DNA of 64,000 nucleotides from an uncultured Bacilli bacterium (GTDB taxonomy: Bacteria; Bacillota_I; Bacilli_A; RF39; UBA660). Positions within the stretch are counted from its first letter, which is position 1, and each line of letters opens with the position of its first letter. The position numbers and the translations under genes are program-made. Where the stretch lies: the NCBI GenBank assembly GCA_934098525.1, contig CAKONZ010000005.1, positions 52,000-115,999 on the forward strand, written 5' to 3'. Shown piece by piece: positions 29,488-38,889 of the stretch. Under the pieces are notes generated by a model that was given only the letters and a program-made list of their open reading frames with translations, searched no databases and was not told the DNA's origin.

Positions 29488-30384
29488 ATGCATGAAAAAT
29501 ATAGAAATAAGCAACCTATTTTTTATAATGTTGTAGATAAAATTATTTCTAATAATAAAATTTCTCATGCATATTTATTAGATGTTAATGGTGTTTCTTT
29601 TTACAAAGAAATTGTTTTTGAAATAGTAAATAAATTTTTATTTTTAGATGTGGATGATTCAAGATTGGAACAATATAATATTTTACTTAATAATGGATCA
29701 TATCCTGATTTGAAGATTATTGATTTGAATAATAAGATTATAAAAAAAGAAGAAATTTTGAAATTAGAGGAGGAATTTTTGGTAAAACCTCTTTTAGGAA
29801 AATATAAAGTTTATATTATTTTTAATTGTGAAAATTTAAATGATTCTTCTGCTAATACAATTTTAAAATTTTTAGAGGAACCACAGGAAAATATTATTGC
29901 TTTTTTGGTAACTAATAATGTTAATGATGTTATTAATACAATTATTTCTAGGTGTCAGGTTTTTTCGTTGATTCCTGATAATAAAGATTATTTATTGCCA
30001 TTGTTTGATTCATATAGTGATTATGAGGATTTTTTAGAAAATAAAAAAAATGAATATTTAGATACTATTAAATATATTGAAGAAAATCAACTTGATTGTA
30101 TAGGAATTAAAGATACGTATTTATTTAAGGATAGTTTAAAGTTATTATTAAATATGTGGTTAATATATTATTTGGATTTGTTATTTTACAAAATGAATTT
30201 AGATGAAAAGGTTTTAATGTTTGAAAAAAATGATTTTTTGAATTATGATAAGATTGATAATAATGAAATTATTAATAGAGTTGATGTTATTAATAAGTAT
30301 ATATCTTTAGTTGATTTAAATGTTAATAGAGATCTTTTTATTGATAATTTAATTATTGATTTGTATGGAGGTAATAATGATTGA
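29488..30384 (+). CDS. holB: DNA polymerase III delta-prime subunit
   Basis: Clamp-loader subunit without a functional P-loop. Recognised by the opening region NNKISHAYLL, then SANTILKFLEEPQENIIAFLVTNN and ISRCQVF. 298 residues. The ATG at 29488 follows GGAGATGAG; TTG and ATG codons just upstream lie in the ribosome site. It overlaps ricT by 8 bases. Confidence 0.9.
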   Translation: MHEKYRNKQPIFYNVVDKIISNNKISHAYLLDVNGVSFYKEIVFEIVNKFLFLDVDDSRLEQYNILLNNGSYPDLKIIDLNNKIIKKEEILKLEEEFLVKPLLGKYKVYIIFNCENLNDSSANTILKFLEEPQENIIAFLVTNNVNDVINTIISRCQVFSLIPDNKDYLLPLFDSYSDYEDFLENKKNEYLDTIKYIEENQLDCIGIKDTYLFKDSLKLLLNMWLIYYLDLLFYKMNLDEKVLMFEKNDFLNYDKIDNNEIINRVDVINKYISLVDLNVNRDLFIDNLIIDLYGGNND

Positions 30385-31162
30385 AGTAATTGGTGTTAGT
30401 TTTATAAATTCGAAGAAGATATATTATTTTTTTCCTAATGATTTAGTTTTAAATAAAAATGATTATGTTGTTGTTGAAACCGAAAGAGGAGAACAGTTAG
30501 GTGTAGTTGTTACAAATCTTATTACTGTTGATCAAAACAAGCTAAAATGTCCTTTAAAACCTGTTATAAGGATGGCAACGAAAAATGATAATGATAGTTA
30601 TCATGATAATGAAAAATTGGCTGAGAAAGCATTGGTTAATGCTCGTAGAATTGCTGATGATTTAGGTTTGGATATGAAGATTTTAGATGCTAGTTTTACT
30701 TTGGATAAAAATCAATTGTTGTTTAATTTTTTAGCGGATGACCGTATTGATTTTAGAGAATTAGCGAAAAGACTTGCAGCTATATATAGAACTAGAATTG
30801 AATTGAGACAAATAGGTGTTAGAGATAAGGCTAGAGAGGTTGGAGGATATGGTCAATGTGGTAGAAAATTATGTTGTTCTTCATTTTTAAAGGATATGAA
30901 TAGTGTTTCTATTAATATGGCTAAAAATCAAAATTTGTCTTTAAATCCTCAAAAGATTAATGGTGTTTGTGGTAGACTTATGTGTTGTTTGGATTATGAG
31001 AATAATAATTATGATGAGTATAAAAAAAATATTCCAAATGTTGGTGATAAGGTTAAAACAAAATTTGGTGTAGGAAAAGTAATTTATGTAGATTTGTTTC
31101 AAAGAAAATATAAAGTTGAATTAGAAGATGCTAAAGTTATTGAAATTGTAGTGGAGGAATAG
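30377..31162 (+). CDS. ricT: PSP1-domain protein RicT (YaaT)
   Basis: Component of the Y-complex (RicA, RicF, RicT) that steers RNase Y and affects sporulation and competence in Bacillus. Conserved cysteines GQCGRKLCC and CGRLMCC (about 160-210) bind iron-sulfur clusters in the family. 261 residues. GGAGG precedes the ATG at 30377. Placement after holB matches Bacillus. Confidence 0.94.
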   Translation: MIEVIGVSFINSKKIYYFFPNDLVLNKNDYVVVETERGEQLGVVVTNLITVDQNKLKCPLKPVIRMATKNDNDSYHDNEKLAEKALVNARRIADDLGLDMKILDASFTLDKNQLLFNFLADDRIDFRELAKRLAAIYRTRIELRQIGVRDKAREVGGYGQCGRKLCCSSFLKDMNSVSINMAKNQNLSLNPQKINGVCGRLMCCLDYENNNYDEYKKNIPNVGDKVKTKFGVGKVIYVDLFQRKYKVELEDAKVIEIVVEE

Positions 31163-31164
31163 TA

Positions 31165-31719
31165 ATGAAATTGATTGTTGGTTTAGGAAATCCAGGAAAT
31201 GAGTATAATAATACAAGACATAATATTGGTTTTATTATAATTGATTTTTTTGCTAATTATCATGGAGTTGAGATTAATAAAAAGAAATTTAATGGTTTGT
31301 ATGGAGAATTTTTATTTAATAATGAAAAAATTATTTTATTAAAACCACAATCATATATGAATTTGTCTGGAGAAGTAGTTAGAGATTATGTTAATTATTT
31401 TAAAATAAATAATGATGATATATTGGTTATAAGTGATGATTTAGATATGGAGTTTGGAAGAATACGTTTGAAATATAAAGGTTCATGTGGTGGTCATAAT
31501 GGACTTAGAAATATTGAAAAATGTTTAGGTACAAATGAATATAAAAGATTAAAATTTGGTATTTCTAATAATAAAGATATTGATACAAAGGATTATGTCT
31601 TAGGAAAATTTAATGATAATGATGTATTAAAAATTAGTAATATGAGAGATACATTTATTTCTTTGTTGAATGATTATTTAGTTTTTGATTTTGATGTATT
31701 AATGAATAGATATAATTAG
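31165..31719 (+). CDS. pth: Peptidyl-tRNA hydrolase
   Basis: Releases peptides from stalled peptidyl-tRNA. LIVGLGNPGNEYNNTRHNIGF at the start contains the catalytic histidine; KPQSYMNLSGE and GGHNGLRNI are also intact. 184 residues. Starts 2 bases after ricT ends. The pth-mfd order follows Bacillus; the small fin gene normally between them is absent. Confidence 0.97.
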   Translation: MKLIVGLGNPGNEYNNTRHNIGFIIIDFFANYHGVEINKKKFNGLYGEFLFNNEKIILLKPQSYMNLSGEVVRDYVNYFKINNDDILVISDDLDMEFGRIRLKYKGSCGGHNGLRNIEKCLGTNEYKRLKFGISNNKDIDTKDYVLGKFNDNDVLKISNMRDTFISLLNDYLVFDFDVLMNRYN

Positions 31720-31728
31720 GAGAATTTT

Positions 31729-34700
31729 ATGAATGTTTTTGATAAAATTTTAAATTTTGAATATAAAAATAACATCGGTCTGGTGAATATGACTGATGAA
31801 TTTTTTGCGTTGTATTTAAAAAAGCTATTTGAGAAAGAAAATAATGATATTTTAATTGTTACTCCTTCTATTTATGAAGCTAATAAGTTAAATAATATTA
31901 TGTCTAATTATACTGATAGTTTGTGTTTTGTTGCTGATGATTTATTACTTTCAAATGTGTTGGATTTATCTAATGAAAGTAAGACTGATAGACTTTCTAT
32001 TTTAAATAATTTGTTAAATAATGGTAAAAAAATAGTTTTTACTGATGTTAATGGTTATTTAATGAAGGTTCCTTCCGTTGATAATTATAAGAAAAAAATA
32101 ATTAGTTTAAAGAAGGATGATGTAATTAATGTTGCTGATTTTTTATTAAATTTGGTAGAAAATGGTTATACTAGAGAAAGTGTTGTTACAAAAACTGGTG
32201 AATTTGCTGCTAGAGGTTTTGTTATTGATATTTATTTAATTAATTATGATTATCCAGTTAGAGTAGAACTTTTTGGGGATCAGATTGAGTCTATTAGGTT
32301 TTTTGATCCGACTTCACAAAAGTCTATTAATGAAGTTGATGAAATTTCTTTGTATCCATTTGTCGAGGCAAAAGATAATTGTAATATATTAGCTTATATG
32401 CATAATTCTATTGTCTTTTATAAAGATTATGCACAAATAGTTTCTAATTATAATAAATTATGTGATGAATATAATAGTAGTTTTAGTGAAACTGAGAAGC
32501 CATTTGTTGATTTTTATGATGTTAAACCTTCTAGATGTGGTTACTATTTTGATTTAGATAATGATACGTGTAATTTGAATATATCTGATGTTGTAGACTA
32601 TTCTGCTAGATCTGTTGAATGTTTTAATGAAAATATGAATAAGATTAATGATTATTTGGGGAACAAATTAAAAAATAATAAAACAATTGTTATATGTCTT
32701 AATAATACTGATATAAAAAAGTTTGTGTCTTTTTTAACTGTTGATTATGTTTTAACTGATGAGAATAATATTTTTTCAAATAAAGTTAATGTTATAAAAA
32801 ATTCTATTTCTTATGGATTTGAAGTTGATAATTATATTTTCTTAAGTGAATATGAGTTGTTTAATAGAAAAAAGGCTAGTAATAAACGAGTTTCAAATTT
32901 TAAGTATTCTACTAGAATAAAAGATTTATCTAAGATTGTGGTTGGTGATTATGTTGTTCATAATTCTTATGGAATAGGTATTTATAATGGAATAAAGACT
33001 TTAACTAAGAATGGTTGTTTAATTGATTATCTTGAGGTTTTATATGATAAGGGTGATAAGTTATATATACCGGCTTCAAAAATAGAATTGATAAGTAAGT
33101 TTTCTGGTAAAGATGGATACGTACCAAAGATTAATGCTTTAAATAGTAGTAGTTGGGTTAAGTCTAAGCAAAGGGTTAGAGAAAAAATTAAATATGAAGC
33201 AGAGAGATTACTTAAAGTTCAGGCTGAAAGAAGTTTGAAAAAAGGTTTTGCTTTTAGCAAAGAACAAGAGTTACAAGTTATGTTTGATAATGAATTTAAA
33301 TACGAAGAGACTTTAGATCAATTGAAAGTATGGGAGCAAATAAAGCATGATATGGAGAGTGATTCTCCAATGGATAGGATTTTATGTGGTGATGTAGGTT
33401 ATGGAAAGACGGAAATAGCTTTTCGTGCTATGTTTAAAGCTGTTTTGGATAAGAAGCAGGTTATGTATTTGTGTCCGACGACATTGTTGTCAAAACAACA
33501 ATATGAATCAGCATTAGAACGCTTTAAAAATTATCCTGTTAATATTGCTATTTTAAATAGGTTTGTTTCTCCTAAGGAAACTAAGGATATACTTAATTCT
33601 TTTTCACTTGGTAAGATAGATATTTTGTTTGGAACTCATAGAATACTTAGTAATGATGTAAAGCCTTATGATTTAGGTTTATTAGTTGTAGATGAAGAAC
33701 AAAGATTTGGTGTAGCCCATAAAGAAAAAATTAAAGAGTATAAATCTAATATAGATGTTTTAACACTTACTGCTACGCCTATTCCTAGAACTTTGCAGAT
33801 GGCTATGTTGGGATTGAAAAATTTATCTTTGATAGAAACTCCTCCAAAAAATAGACATGCTGTTCAAACATATGTTACTGCTTTTGATAAAAGAATTATT
33901 AAGGATGTTATTTATAAAGAATTGTATAGAAATGGACAAGTTTTTATATTGTATAACAAAGTTGAGGATATAGATATTTTTGCTTCAAATATAGCTAAAT
34001 TAGTACCGGATGCGAGAGTTGTTTTTGCTCATGGACAAATGCATAAAACTGAGTTAGAAGATAAGATGAATAGTTTTATTAATGGAGATTATGATGTTTT
34101 AGTTTGTACGACTATAATTGAAACAGGTGTTGATATTCCTAATGCTAATAGTTTAATAATTATAGATGCTGATAAGTTTGGTTTAAGTCAATTGTATCAA
34201 ATCAGAGGACGTGTAGGCAGAAGTGATAGGGTTGCATATGCTTACCTTATGTATAGTCCTCATAAACTTTTAAATGATATTGCTATAAAAAGACTTAAAG
34301 TTATAAAAGAATTTACTGAACTTGGAAGTGGTTTTACAATTGCTAGTAGAGATTTATCTATTCGTGGTGCAGGTGATATTCTTGGTAGTGAACAAGCAGG
34401 TTTTATTGATACTGTGGGTATAGACTTATATATGAAGATGTTAAATGATGAAATGTTAAAATTAAAGGGACTTAAAGTAGAGGAAGATGATGCTAATGAA
34501 AAAGATTTAATTGAAGTTTCTAATCATATTAATGATAAAATTACAAGTGATGAGGATTTAAAAATTGAGATTCATAGAATGATTAATAGTATAGATTCAA
34601 CTGAAAAAATGCATGTTGTTGAAAAAGAAATAAAGGATAGATTTGGTATAGTTGATGATAGTATGATTTTATATATGAATCAGCAATTATTTGAAAAGTT

Positions 34701-34935
34701 GGCAAAAAATAAAGGTGTAAGTAAAATTGTTGATAATAATATGTATGTAGAAATTAATTTTACTAAAGAAGTGAGTGATAATATTAAATATGAGGATTTA
34801 TTTGTTATGTCAATAAATATATGTAAGTTTTTTAATTTTTCTTACAAAAATGGTTCAATATATATAAAAATTTTTAAGAATAAAGTTAAAGAACATCCTA
34901 TTATTTACTTCAATCAATTGTTAGAAAAGATGTGA
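31729..34935 (+). CDS. mfd: Transcription-repair coupling factor Mfd
   Basis: DNA translocase that removes stalled RNA polymerase and recruits UvrA. 1068 residues: UvrB-like N-terminal part, RNA-polymerase-binding domain near VVGDYVVHNSYGIGIYNGI (about 400-420), then RecG-like motor with Walker A GDVGYGKTEIA, DEEQRFG, TATPIPRTLQM and RGRVGRS. A C-terminal UvrA-binding type domain closes it. Ends in TGA inside a small terminator. Confidence 0.97.
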   Translation: MNVFDKILNFEYKNNIGLVNMTDEFFALYLKKLFEKENNDILIVTPSIYEANKLNNIMSNYTDSLCFVADDLLLSNVLDLSNESKTDRLSILNNLLNNGKKIVFTDVNGYLMKVPSVDNYKKKIISLKKDDVINVADFLLNLVENGYTRESVVTKTGEFAARGFVIDIYLINYDYPVRVELFGDQIESIRFFDPTSQKSINEVDEISLYPFVEAKDNCNILAYMHNSIVFYKDYAQIVSNYNKLCDEYNSSFSETEKPFVDFYDVKPSRCGYYFDLDNDTCNLNISDVVDYSARSVECFNENMNKINDYLGNKLKNNKTIVICLNNTDIKKFVSFLTVDYVLTDENNIFSNKVNVIKNSISYGFEVDNYIFLSEYELFNRKKASNKRVSNFKYSTRIKDLSKIVVGDYVVHNSYGIGIYNGIKTLTKNGCLIDYLEVLYDKGDKLYIPASKIELISKFSGKDGYVPKINALNSSSWVKSKQRVREKIKYEAERLLKVQAERSLKKGFAFSKEQELQVMFDNEFKYEETLDQLKVWEQIKHDMESDSPMDRILCGDVGYGKTEIAFRAMFKAVLDKKQVMYLCPTTLLSKQQYESALERFKNYPVNIAILNRFVSPKETKDILNSFSLGKIDILFGTHRILSNDVKPYDLGLLVVDEEQRFGVAHKEKIKEYKSNIDVLTLTATPIPRTLQMAMLGLKNLSLIETPPKNRHAVQTYVTAFDKRIIKDVIYKELYRNGQVFILYNKVEDIDIFASNIAKLVPDARVVFAHGQMHKTELEDKMNSFINGDYDVLVCTTIIETGVDIPNANSLIIIDADKFGLSQLYQIRGRVGRSDRVAYAYLMYSPHKLLNDIAIKRLKVIKEFTELGSGFTIASRDLSIRGAGDILGSEQAGFIDTVGIDLYMKMLNDEMLKLKGLKVEEDDANEKDLIEVSNHINDKITSDEDLKIEIHRMINSIDSTEKMHVVEKEIKDRFGIVDDSMILYMNQQLFEKLAKNKGVSKIVDNNMYVEINFTKEVSDNIKYEDLFVMSINICKFFNFSYKNGSIYIKIFKNKVKEHPIIYFNQLLEKM

Positions 34936-34949
34936 TACATCTTTTTTTT
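34926..34949 (+). terminator. Terminator after mfd
   Basis: Seven-bp stem AAAGATG / CATCTTT with a 5-base loop and a T-run; overlaps the mfd stop. Confidence 0.75.
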
Positions 34950-35087
34950 ATGCTCTGTTTTCATTGGAAAAAATTACCAGCAAAAAAGAAGTGTCATTGA
35001 TATTATAATTATACTGACAATTAACTGATAATTGTATAAAAGTTGAGAAAATGGTTAACAATATTACTAGTGAAAGAGAGGAATCAT

Positions 35088-35618
35088 ATGAAGACTACAG
35101 GAGTTGTGAGGAGAATAGATGACTTAGGACGTATTGTAATTCCTAAAGAGATAAGAAAAACAATGAGAATAAAAGATGGTGAGTCTTTAGAAATTTTCTT
35201 AGATAGTGATAATATTATTTTAAAAAAATATTCCTTTTTTGAAGACTTAGAAGATTTTTATAAAAAATATGCTGATTCTATTCATGATGGTATTGGTAAA
35301 AATGTATTGATTGTGGATAGGGATAAAATTGTGTCAGCTGCTGGGGTTGATAAGAAAGAGTATATTGGTAAAACTATATCTAGTAATGTTGATAATGTAA
35401 TTCAAAAGAGAATATTAGTGACAGATAATGATTTAAAAAGTTATTCAATAGTTTCGGGAAGAATAGAAAAAATGTCTTATGCTATTGCACCAATTATAGT
35501 TAATGCAGATGCGGTTGGAGCCGTTATTATTTTTTCTAACAATGATAAAATAGATAATTTTGAGGAAAAAACAGCCTTTATAGCTGCTAAATTTTTAGGA
35601 AAATATATTGAACAATAG
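35088..35618 (+). CDS. spoVT: Stage V sporulation regulator SpoVT
   Basis: AbrB-type DNA-binding domain (about 1-50: MKTTGVVRRIDDLGRIVIP, KEIRKTMRIKDGE) followed by a GAF-like domain (about 55-176). This is the SpoVT layout, a forespore regulator in Bacillus, and the gene also follows mfd there. The ATG at 35088 is preceded by GAGAGGAATC; a start 15 codons upstream lacks a ribosome site. The last codons contain the -35 of the metG promoter. Confidence 0.93.
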   Translation: MKTTGVVRRIDDLGRIVIPKEIRKTMRIKDGESLEIFLDSDNIILKKYSFFEDLEDFYKKYADSIHDGIGKNVLIVDRDKIVSAAGVDKKEYIGKTISSNVDNVIQKRILVTDNDLKSYSIVSGRIEKMSYAIAPIIVNADAVGAVIIFSNNDKIDNFEEKTAFIAAKFLGKYIEQ

Positions 35619-35636
35619 ATAAAATTATGATATATT
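35608..35636 (+). promoter_or_regulatory. Promoter of the metG T-box transcript
   Basis: TTGAAC (35608-35613), 17-base spacer, TATATT (35631-35636). The -35 overlaps the end of spoVT. Confidence 0.7.
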
Positions 35637-35642
35637 TTATGT

Positions 35643-35842
35643 GTGATTTAAATGTTTTGAGGGAAAAGAGAAAATATTAATTATTTCAAGAGAGTTTATG
35701 ATGGTGGAAAGTAAGCATTAATTATATTTTTAGATGAGTTCCTGAACTGGCGTTTGTCCGCAGAAATGCGTTATATTTTTGAGAAAAAATTAAGGTGGTA
35801 CCACGACATATTTCGTCCTTATGGAGAAATATGTTTTTTATT
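35643..35842 (+). promoter_or_regulatory. T-box riboswitch controlling metG
   Basis: The T-box AAGGTGGTACCACG lies at 35792-35805. A terminator stem follows (ACATATTT 35806-35813 with AAATATGT 35827-35834, then Ts), with the typical CGTCCTT in the loop. Stem I elements AGAGAG (from 35690) and GGTGGAAA (from 35703) are upstream. ATG at 35734-35736 is the likely specifier codon, fitting methionine. Uncharged tRNA-Met should stabilise the antiterminator and switch on metG. Confidence 0.92.
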
Positions 35843-35863
35843 ATTATGATTGGAGATGATATT

Positions 35864-37384
35864 ATGAAAGAAAAGTATTATATTTCTACCGCTATTGCTT
35901 ATACTTCTGGTAAACCTCATATTGGTAATACATATGAAATAATTTTAGCAGATAGTATTGCTCGTTACAAAAGACTAAGAGGATATGATGTTTATTTTCA
36001 AACAGGAACTGATGAACATGGTGAAAAGATTCAATTAAAAGCTAAAGAAAAAGGATTGAGTCCACAGGAGTTTGTTGATGAAGTTTCTGGTGAAGTTAAG
36101 AGAATATGGGATGTTATGAATACTACTTATGATAGATTTGTTAGGACAACAGATCCAAATCATAAGAGAATAGTACAAGATATTTTTAAGAAATTATATG
36201 AACAAGGCGATATATATAAAGGTTCTTATAAAGGACTTTATTGTACTCCATGTGAATCATTTTGGACTGAAACACAATTAATAGATGGAAAATGTCCAGA
36301 TTGTGGAAGAGTACCTTCTGAAAAAGAGGAAGAAGCATATTTCTTTAAACTATCTAAATATCAAGATAGATTAATTGATTATATAGAAAGTCATCCTGAT
36401 TTTATTCAACCTGAATCTAGAAAGAATGAAATGATTAATAATTTTTTGAAACCAGGTTTACAAGATTTATGTGTTTCTAGAACTTCTTTTGATTGGGGAA
36501 TACCTGTTGATTTTGATTCTAAACATGTTATTTATGTTTGGATTGATGCACTTAGCAACTATATTACTAATATAGGGTATGATGTGAATAATTCTAGTGA
36601 TGAGTTTAAAAAGTTATGGCCTGCTGATTTACATTTGATTGGTAAAGATATAATAAGATTCCATACTATTTATTGGCCTATAATTTTAATGGCTCTTGAT
36701 TTGCCACTTCCAAAACAAGTTTTTGGACATCCTTGGTTATTATCTGGTGATGATAAAATGAGTAAATCTAAAGGAAATGTAATATATGCTGATGATTTAG
36801 TTGATGAGTTTGGTGTTGATGCTGTTAGGTATTTTGTTTTACATGAAACACCATTTGCTAATGATGGTAATATTACTAGAAGTTTGCTTGTTGAAAGAAT
36901 TAATAGTGATTTGGCTAATAATTTGGGTAATTTGGTTAATAGAACAATATCTATGGCTATCAAATATTTTGATGGAAAAGTATCTAATAAGAATGTTGTT
37001 GATACTATGGATTCTGATTTTTTAAGTGAGAAGAATAATTTAAAAAATTCTGTATTTGATAAAATGGAAAAATTAGAAATAGGTTTAGCAATAGAGGATA
37101 TTTTTACATTTTTACGTAGAACTAATAAATATATTGATGAAACTACTCCTTGGGCATTAGCTAAAGAAGATAGTAAAAGAGATAGATTGGAGACAGTTTT
37201 ATATAATTTACTTGATGCTATTAGAGTAGCAGCAATATTATTACAACCTTATATGCCTGATACTTCAGAAAAAATATTTAAACAATTAGGCATTGAAGAT
37301 AAAGATTATGATGATATTGAAAAAAATTATGATTATGAAGTAGGTAGTCCTGAGGTTTTATTTCAAAGAATAGATACTAAATAG
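35864..37384 (+). CDS. metG: Methionyl-tRNA synthetase
   Basis: Class I enzyme charging tRNA-Met. HIGH-type motif PHIGN at the start, zinc-type cysteines CTPCESFW and CPDCGR (about 125-150), and KMSKSKGN (about 300). 506 residues: it ends after the anticodon-binding helical domain and lacks the C-terminal tRNA-binding extension of the Bacillus enzyme. Start at 35864 with TGGAGATGAT; upstream in-frame codons are inside the T-box. Regulated by the T-box. Confidence 0.96.
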   Translation: MKEKYYISTAIAYTSGKPHIGNTYEIILADSIARYKRLRGYDVYFQTGTDEHGEKIQLKAKEKGLSPQEFVDEVSGEVKRIWDVMNTTYDRFVRTTDPNHKRIVQDIFKKLYEQGDIYKGSYKGLYCTPCESFWTETQLIDGKCPDCGRVPSEKEEEAYFFKLSKYQDRLIDYIESHPDFIQPESRKNEMINNFLKPGLQDLCVSRTSFDWGIPVDFDSKHVIYVWIDALSNYITNIGYDVNNSSDEFKKLWPADLHLIGKDIIRFHTIYWPIILMALDLPLPKQVFGHPWLLSGDDKMSKSKGNVIYADDLVDEFGVDAVRYFVLHETPFANDGNITRSLLVERINSDLANNLGNLVNRTISMAIKYFDGKVSNKNVVDTMDSDFLSEKNNLKNSVFDKMEKLEIGLAIEDIFTFLRRTNKYIDETTPWALAKEDSKRDRLETVLYNLLDAIRVAAILLQPYMPDTSEKIFKQLGIEDKDYDDIEKNYDYEVGSPEVLFQRIDTK

Positions 37385-37400
37385 TAGTATCTTTTTTTTA
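37372..37400 (+). terminator. Terminator after metG
   Basis: Eight-bp stem AGATACTA / TAGTATCT followed by eight Ts, overlapping the metG stop. Confidence 0.8.
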
Positions 37401-37431
37401 ATTTTTTTATTATAATAAATTTGGTGATAAT

Positions 37432-38187
37432 ATGTTAATAGATACACATTTGCATTTGTTAGATTGTGATAATGATATAGATAGTATTATTAATGATGCT
37501 TTTAATAATGATGTTAAATATTTAATTGTTGCTGGTACTAATGTAGAGGATAATATTAAAAATTTGGAAGTTTTTAATGATTATGAAAATGTTTTTTTAA
37601 CTTTGGGATATCATCCTGAGGTTGCTAATGAAATTAATGATTCTGATTTGTTAAAGTTGGAACAAAATATTATTGATAATAGAGAAAAGGTTGTAGGAAT
37701 TGGGGAAATAGGCTTGGATTATCATTATACTAAAGAAAATAAGCAGGAACAAATCGATTTGTTTGAAAAGCAACTATTTATTGCAAAAAAGTATAATTTA
37801 CCTGTTGTTGTTCATTCTAGAGATGCTATTAATGATACATATGAAATTATTAAGAATATGAACATAAAAAAAGGGATTATTCATTGTTTTTCTGGTAGTT
37901 ATGAGATGGCAAAAAAATTTATTGATTTGGGTTTTTATTTAGGCGTTGGTGGTGTCATAACTTTTAAAAATAGTAATTTGAAAGAAGTTATAAAAAAATT
38001 AGATTTAAAAAACATTGTTTTTGAAACCGATAGTCCTTATTTATCTCCATATAGAGGTGAAAAAAATGAGCCTAAAAATGTTTTATATATAGCAAATTTT
38101 GTTAAGGATTTATATGGTTGTAGCATAGATTGTGTAGAGAATACAACTACTGATAATGTTATTAAGTTGTTTGACTTAAATATATAA
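37432..38187 (+). CDS. tatD: TatD-family metal-dependent hydrolase
   Basis: TIM-barrel deoxyribonuclease-like hydrolase (YabD in Bacillus). DTHLHLLD at the start, GEIGLDYHYT (about 95), VVHSRDA (about 127), HCFSGS and ETDSPYLSPYRG are the metal-site motifs. 251 residues. Follows metG as in Bacillus. Biological substrate uncertain; DNA repair and D-Tyr-tRNA related roles have been proposed for the family. Confidence 0.93.
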   Translation: MLIDTHLHLLDCDNDIDSIINDAFNNDVKYLIVAGTNVEDNIKNLEVFNDYENVFLTLGYHPEVANEINDSDLLKLEQNIIDNREKVVGIGEIGLDYHYTKENKQEQIDLFEKQLFIAKKYNLPVVVHSRDAINDTYEIIKNMNIKKGIIHCFSGSYEMAKKFIDLGFYLGVGGVITFKNSNLKEVIKKLDLKNIVFETDSPYLSPYRGEKNEPKNVLYIANFVKDLYGCSIDCVENTTTDNVIKLFDLNI

Positions 38188-38221
38188 AGTGTGTTAGTAT
38201 TTATATATAATAGAGGTGTGT

Positions 38222-38815
38222 ATGAAGAGACAAAATAAAAAATTACGTATTTTTTCAGTAACTTTGTATTTATGTAGTATGGTTTGCTTAGTTTTGGGCT
38301 TTACTTTAACTATTATTGTTGGTTCTTCTACTAGAATTTTTAAGGTTGAAAGTTTGAGTAGAACTGTTTCTGATAAGGAATTTACAGATAGTTATAAGAA
38401 ACTTAGTGATAAAAGTTTAAAGCCTATTTTATACTATAATTTTAATGATGCTGTAGAAAATTCTAAATATTTTCCTACTAGTTTTATAGGAAAACTTACA
38501 CATTACGGACCTGATTGTGCACTATGTGGAGGACATCTTGGTTGTAATGGTCAAGATGCTAGAAATGGTAATATTTATTATAATGATAAAGAGTATGGTA
38601 CTGTTAGAATTGTTGCCACTTCAAAGGCTATACCTTGTGGTAGTATTATTAGAATTAATGTTGATGCATATGATAAAAATGGTATGTATGCTATAGTTTT
38701 AGATAGGGGTGTTGGAGCTTCACATGTAGACTTGCTTAAGACTAGTGAAACTGCTATTTCTCCAGTTAGAACAACTAATAATGTGCGATTTGACATTGTT
38801 AGGTATGGTTATTAA
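38222..38815 (+). CDS. Exported 3D/DPBB-domain protein (YabE position)
   Basis: One membrane segment near the N-terminus (about 12-40) then an extracellular domain. The C-terminal half (about 85-197) resembles the 3D (double-psi beta-barrel) domain of YabE/YocH cell-wall enzymes: VRIVATSKAIPCGSIIRINV, then AIVLDRGVGASHVDL, with one of the usual aspartates replaced. A CALCGGHLGC cluster could form disulfides. 197 residues; no G5 domain. AGAGGTG precedes the ATG. The position after tatD matches yabE. Enzyme activity is inferred only. Confidence 0.7.
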   Translation: MKRQNKKLRIFSVTLYLCSMVCLVLGFTLTIIVGSSTRIFKVESLSRTVSDKEFTDSYKKLSDKSLKPILYYNFNDAVENSKYFPTSFIGKLTHYGPDCALCGGHLGCNGQDARNGNIYYNDKEYGTVRIVATSKAIPCGSIIRINVDAYDKNGMYAIVLDRGVGASHVDLLKTSETAISPVRTTNNVRFDIVRYGY

Positions 38816-38833
38816 AAAAAAGTTAAAAATGTC

Positions 38834-38862
38834 TTGCTTTTGCATTAAAAATAATGTACTAT
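38834..38862 (+). promoter_or_regulatory. Probable promoter of the TasA-like operon
   Basis: TTGCTT (38834-38839), 17-base spacer, TACTAT (38857-38862), then AAAGGAGG about 12 bases on. Both hexamers are imperfect (4 of 6 each). Confidence 0.5.
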
Positions 38863-38889
38863 TATTATTGTAAAGGAGGTTAGACAATA

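Noticed and set aside
34950..35087. SigG-type promoter for spoVT
   Set aside because: Several AT-rich boxes (CTGACA, TATAAA) are present but none has the right spacing or a clear SigF/SigG -10, so I do not call one.
35795..35863. N-terminal extension of metG
   Set aside because: These codons are the T-box sequence and its terminator; the normal MetRS start with a ribosome site is at 35864.
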